This document shows, one piece after another, positions 6,169 through 7,172 of a stretch of DNA of 7,172 nucleotides (positions are counted from its first letter, which is position 1; each line of letters starts with the position of its first letter). Under the pieces are notes generated by a model, which saw only the letters and a program-made list of their open reading frames with translations, did not search any database and was not told where the DNA came from. Location of the stretch: contig DFBF01000033.1 of assembly GCA_002367285.1 (NCBI GenBank), forward strand, positions 1 through 7,172. The letters run 5' to 3'. The DNA is from Rhodobacteraceae bacterium UBA3087 (lineage in GTDB: Bacteria; Pseudomonadota; Alphaproteobacteria; Rhodobacterales; Rhodobacteraceae). The translations under genes and the position numbers were made by a program.

Positions 6169-6223
6169 GCCGAAATGATGCCACAATCTTGCCTGAATCG
6201 CGGCGAAATCATGGCAGATTTCG
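6169..6223 (+). promoter_or_regulatory. Repeat cluster upstream of the second Hint gene (possible operator)
   Basis: A perfect 7-bp inverted repeat, CGAAATC (6204-6210) and GATTTCG (6217-6223), surrounds a 6-nt spacer. Its left half belongs to a 15-bp near-direct repeat: GCCGAAATGATGCCA (6169-6183) and GGCGAAATCATGGCA (6202-6216) match at 12 of 15 positions, offset 33 bp (about three helical turns). The cluster ends 62 bp before the start codon, a position suited to a regulator site or a leader structure. No regulator is identified. Confidence 0.35.
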
Positions 6224-6273
6224 GATGCTTCCTGATGTCATCGCCCAACGGGGCAGCCAGACAACAGTCACCC

Positions 6274-6279
6274 AGGAGA
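6274..6279 (+). promoter_or_regulatory. Shine-Dalgarno site of the second Hint gene
   Basis: AGGAGA ends 6 nt before the ATG at 6286. It marks this as the start rather than the in-frame GTG/ATG-type starts up to 6094, whose translated sequence has no family resemblance. Confidence 0.78.
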
Positions 6280-6285
6280 CACGCC

Positions 6286-6894
6286 ATGTTCATGCAAGAC
6301 ACGAAAGCTTTCGCCCAGGCCCAACCGGTTGACCTGGATATCCTGCTGCACAATGCAGCCCGCGCACAGGCCGGTATTGTCGCCGGAACCCGGCTGGAGG
6401 CCGCCAGCGGATGGCGCCCTGTGGAAAGCCTGATGCGCGGCGATGCGGTCTATACCTTGGATGGCGGCTTGCGCCAAATCGTTGATATTCAACGCGAAGA
6501 CATGACACCGCGCCGTCAGTTGTTTGTGCCCGGTGGGGCGCTGGACAACTGTGCCGAGATGCTGCTGCTGCCCGGCCAACATGTGCTGTTGGACGCGGAT
6601 ATCGCCGAGGAGGCGTTCGGCTCCCCTCTGGTGCTGGTCCCCGCTGCTGCCTTGGCTGGATACAACGGTATCGCTTGGCAAGATGGGCAGGAACGCGTCG
6701 AGATTGTGACGCTGGGCTTTGATGAGGAAGAAGTCGTTTACGGCAATACCGGGGCGATGCTGCACTGTCCGGCGACGGGCCAGATGGAGGCGCGCGAAAC
6801 CAAGTCGAAATTTTTCACTGTTCTGGGGATGGAACAGGCGCGGGCGATGGTGGGTATTCTGACCCACGAGAACCCGTTCGCACTGGCAGCCTGA
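6286..6894 (+). CDS. Divergent Hint-domain protein, copy B (no catalytic Cys)
   Basis: The 202-aa product is a paralogue of the preceding gene. GIVAGTRLEAASGWRPVE (30-47) and RGDAVYTLDGG (51-61) align with block A of copy A. FVPGGALDN (80-88) and LPGQHVLLDADIAEEAFG (95-112) align with its middle part, and LVLVPAAALAGYNG (115-128) and EEVVYGNTGAMLHCPA (148-163) with its end. As in copy A, the first residue of the Hint core is Gly (Gly30) instead of Cys, but His99 is kept in the block where copy A has Ser. The N-terminus is different (MFMQDTKAFAQAQPVD), and the acidic C-terminal tail of copy A is replaced by a short helix, GMEQARAMVGILTHENPF (181-198). No signal peptide or membrane segment is seen. 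The strong terminator just after it suggests that it ends a transcription unit. The function is unknown. Confidence 0.8.
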   Translation: MFMQDTKAFAQAQPVDLDILLHNAARAQAGIVAGTRLEAASGWRPVESLMRGDAVYTLDGGLRQIVDIQREDMTPRRQLFVPGGALDNCAEMLLLPGQHVLLDADIAEEAFGSPLVLVPAAALAGYNGIAWQDGQERVEIVTLGFDEEEVVYGNTGAMLHCPATGQMEARETKSKFFTVLGMEQARAMVGILTHENPFALAA

Positions 6895-6916
6895 ATTTCA
6901 GTCTGTCGGGAGGAGG

Positions 6917-6946
6917 AACGCCCGGGCCTTTCGGTCCGGGCGTTTT
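6917..6946 (+). terminator. Strong intrinsic terminator after the second Hint gene
   Basis: AACGCCCGG (6917-6925) pairs with CCGGGCGTT (6936-6944). The stem continues inward through G-T, C-G and C-G pairs to a TTTC loop (6929-6932), about 12 bp in all, and TTTT overlaps its 3' end (6943-6946). It starts 22 nt after the stop codon. Confidence 0.88.
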
Positions 6947-6962
6947 CATTTGTTTAGGCGTT

Positions 6963-6981
6963 GATTTTTCTGCGAAAAATC
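6963..6981 (-). terminator. AT-rich hairpin, possible terminator of the minus-strand gene
   Basis: GATTTTTC (6963-6970) and GAAAAATC (6974-6981) form a perfect 8-bp stem with a 3-nt loop, 7 nt downstream of the minus-strand stop codon. Its composition contrasts with the surrounding DNA. The AT-rich stem lacks a following T-run on the minus strand, so termination is plausible but not certain. Confidence 0.4.
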
Positions 6982-6988
6982 GAGGGCC

Positions 6989-7172
6989 TTAGGCGGCGAA
7001 ACGGTCGTAGAACCCGTCGCCCTTGGCTTGCATGTCGCGCAACGTGACGGGGGTGGTGAACCGTTCGCCGTGTTTCGCGGTCAGCTCATCGCAGATTTCG
7101 ACGGCCTTGGCAGCTCCGATCATGTCCAGCCAGGACAGGGGCCCACCAGACCACGGCGCAAAGCCCCAGCCC
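6989..7172 (-). CDS. FadB/FadJ-type 3-hydroxyacyl-CoA dehydrogenase, C-terminal end (partial)
   Basis: Only the last 60 codons are in the window; the gene continues past base 7172 and has its TAA at 6991-6989. The translated end reads GWGFAPWSGGPLSWLD, then IGAAKAVEICDEL, HGERFTTPVTLRDMQ and GDGFYDRFAA. This is the typical C-terminus of the beta-oxidation multifunctional alpha subunit (enoyl-CoA hydratase plus NAD-dependent 3-hydroxyacyl-CoA dehydrogenase), where GxGFxPxxGG(P/L) lies in the last helical dehydrogenase domain. It would act on acyl-CoA produced by enzymes such as the synthetase at 2672-4300, but the two genes are on opposite strands and separated by unrelated genes. It converges with the second Hint gene. 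Assignment to FadB or FadJ is not possible from the tail alone. Confidence 0.82.
   Translation of the reverse strand, partial: GWGFAPWSGGPLSWLDMIGAAKAVEICDELTAKHGERFTTPVTLRDMQAKGDGFYDRFAA

Noticed and set aside
6158..6187. Candidate promoter for Hint copy B (TTGGGG, 18-bp spacer, CACAAT)
   Set aside because: Only 3 and 4 of 6 matches, not better than chance in a 255-bp gap.
4405..6199. Enrichment of GANTC methylation sites in the gaps (4405, 5200, 6037, 6195)
   Set aside because: Four sites in about 610 bp is close to the two or three expected by chance, so only the overlap with the 4408 promoter candidate is kept.
6094..6285. Upstream extension of Hint copy B
   Set aside because: The 64 extra codons cover the repeat cluster and do not resemble copy A; AGGAGA at 6274-6279 points to the ATG at 6286.
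1..7172. CRISPR array, tRNA/rRNA, insertion sequence or prophage
   Set aside because: No regularly spaced repeats, no cloverleaf-like or rRNA-like segments, and no transposase, integrase or terminal repeats were seen.

Overview
The window is GC-rich (roughly 60-65 %) and looks like chromosomal DNA of an alphaproteobacterium, most probably Rhodobacteraceae (Roseobacter group). This rests on recognised families: a Pro/Ala-rich SPOR protein, a PRK08162-type acyl-CoA synthetase, a small PAPS-type sulfotransferase starting MILSRGRRYIF, and stand-alone Hint-domain proteins. No database search was possible, so the taxonomic call is inference.

Layout, left to right. (1) 1-1233 (+): 3' part of a SPOR-domain envelope protein, followed by two hairpins; the second (1266-1299) is a terminator shared with the convergent gene. 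(2) 1307-2323 (-): a single-pass membrane protein with a C-terminal domain resembling an M48 metallopeptidase whose zinc-binding histidines are gone; a good sigma70-type promoter at 2355-2383 fixes its start. (3) 2391-2648 (-): C-terminal remnant of an EamA/DMT transporter, read as a pseudogene. (4) 2672-4300 (+): complete acyl-CoA synthetase. (5) 4442-5092 (+): sulfotransferase, possibly translated from a leaderless mRNA. (6) 5311-6030 and 6286-6894 (+): two paralogous, divergent Hint-domain proteins, both lacking the catalytic cysteine and separated by 255 bp with inverted and direct repeats. (7) 6917-6946: strong terminator; then 6989-7172 (-): C-terminal end of a FadB/FadJ-type beta-oxidation enzyme.

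Functionally, two genes belong to fatty-acid activation and oxidation (acyl-CoA synthetase and FadB/FadJ-like), but they lie on opposite strands and are not an operon. The rest is a patchwork of independent transcription units. No RNA genes, CRISPR arrays, insertion sequences or prophage genes were seen. The least ordinary content is the tandem Cys-less Hint pair and the degenerate M48-like protein; both are candidate non-catalytic derivatives of enzyme folds. Nothing here proves a new multi-gene system.
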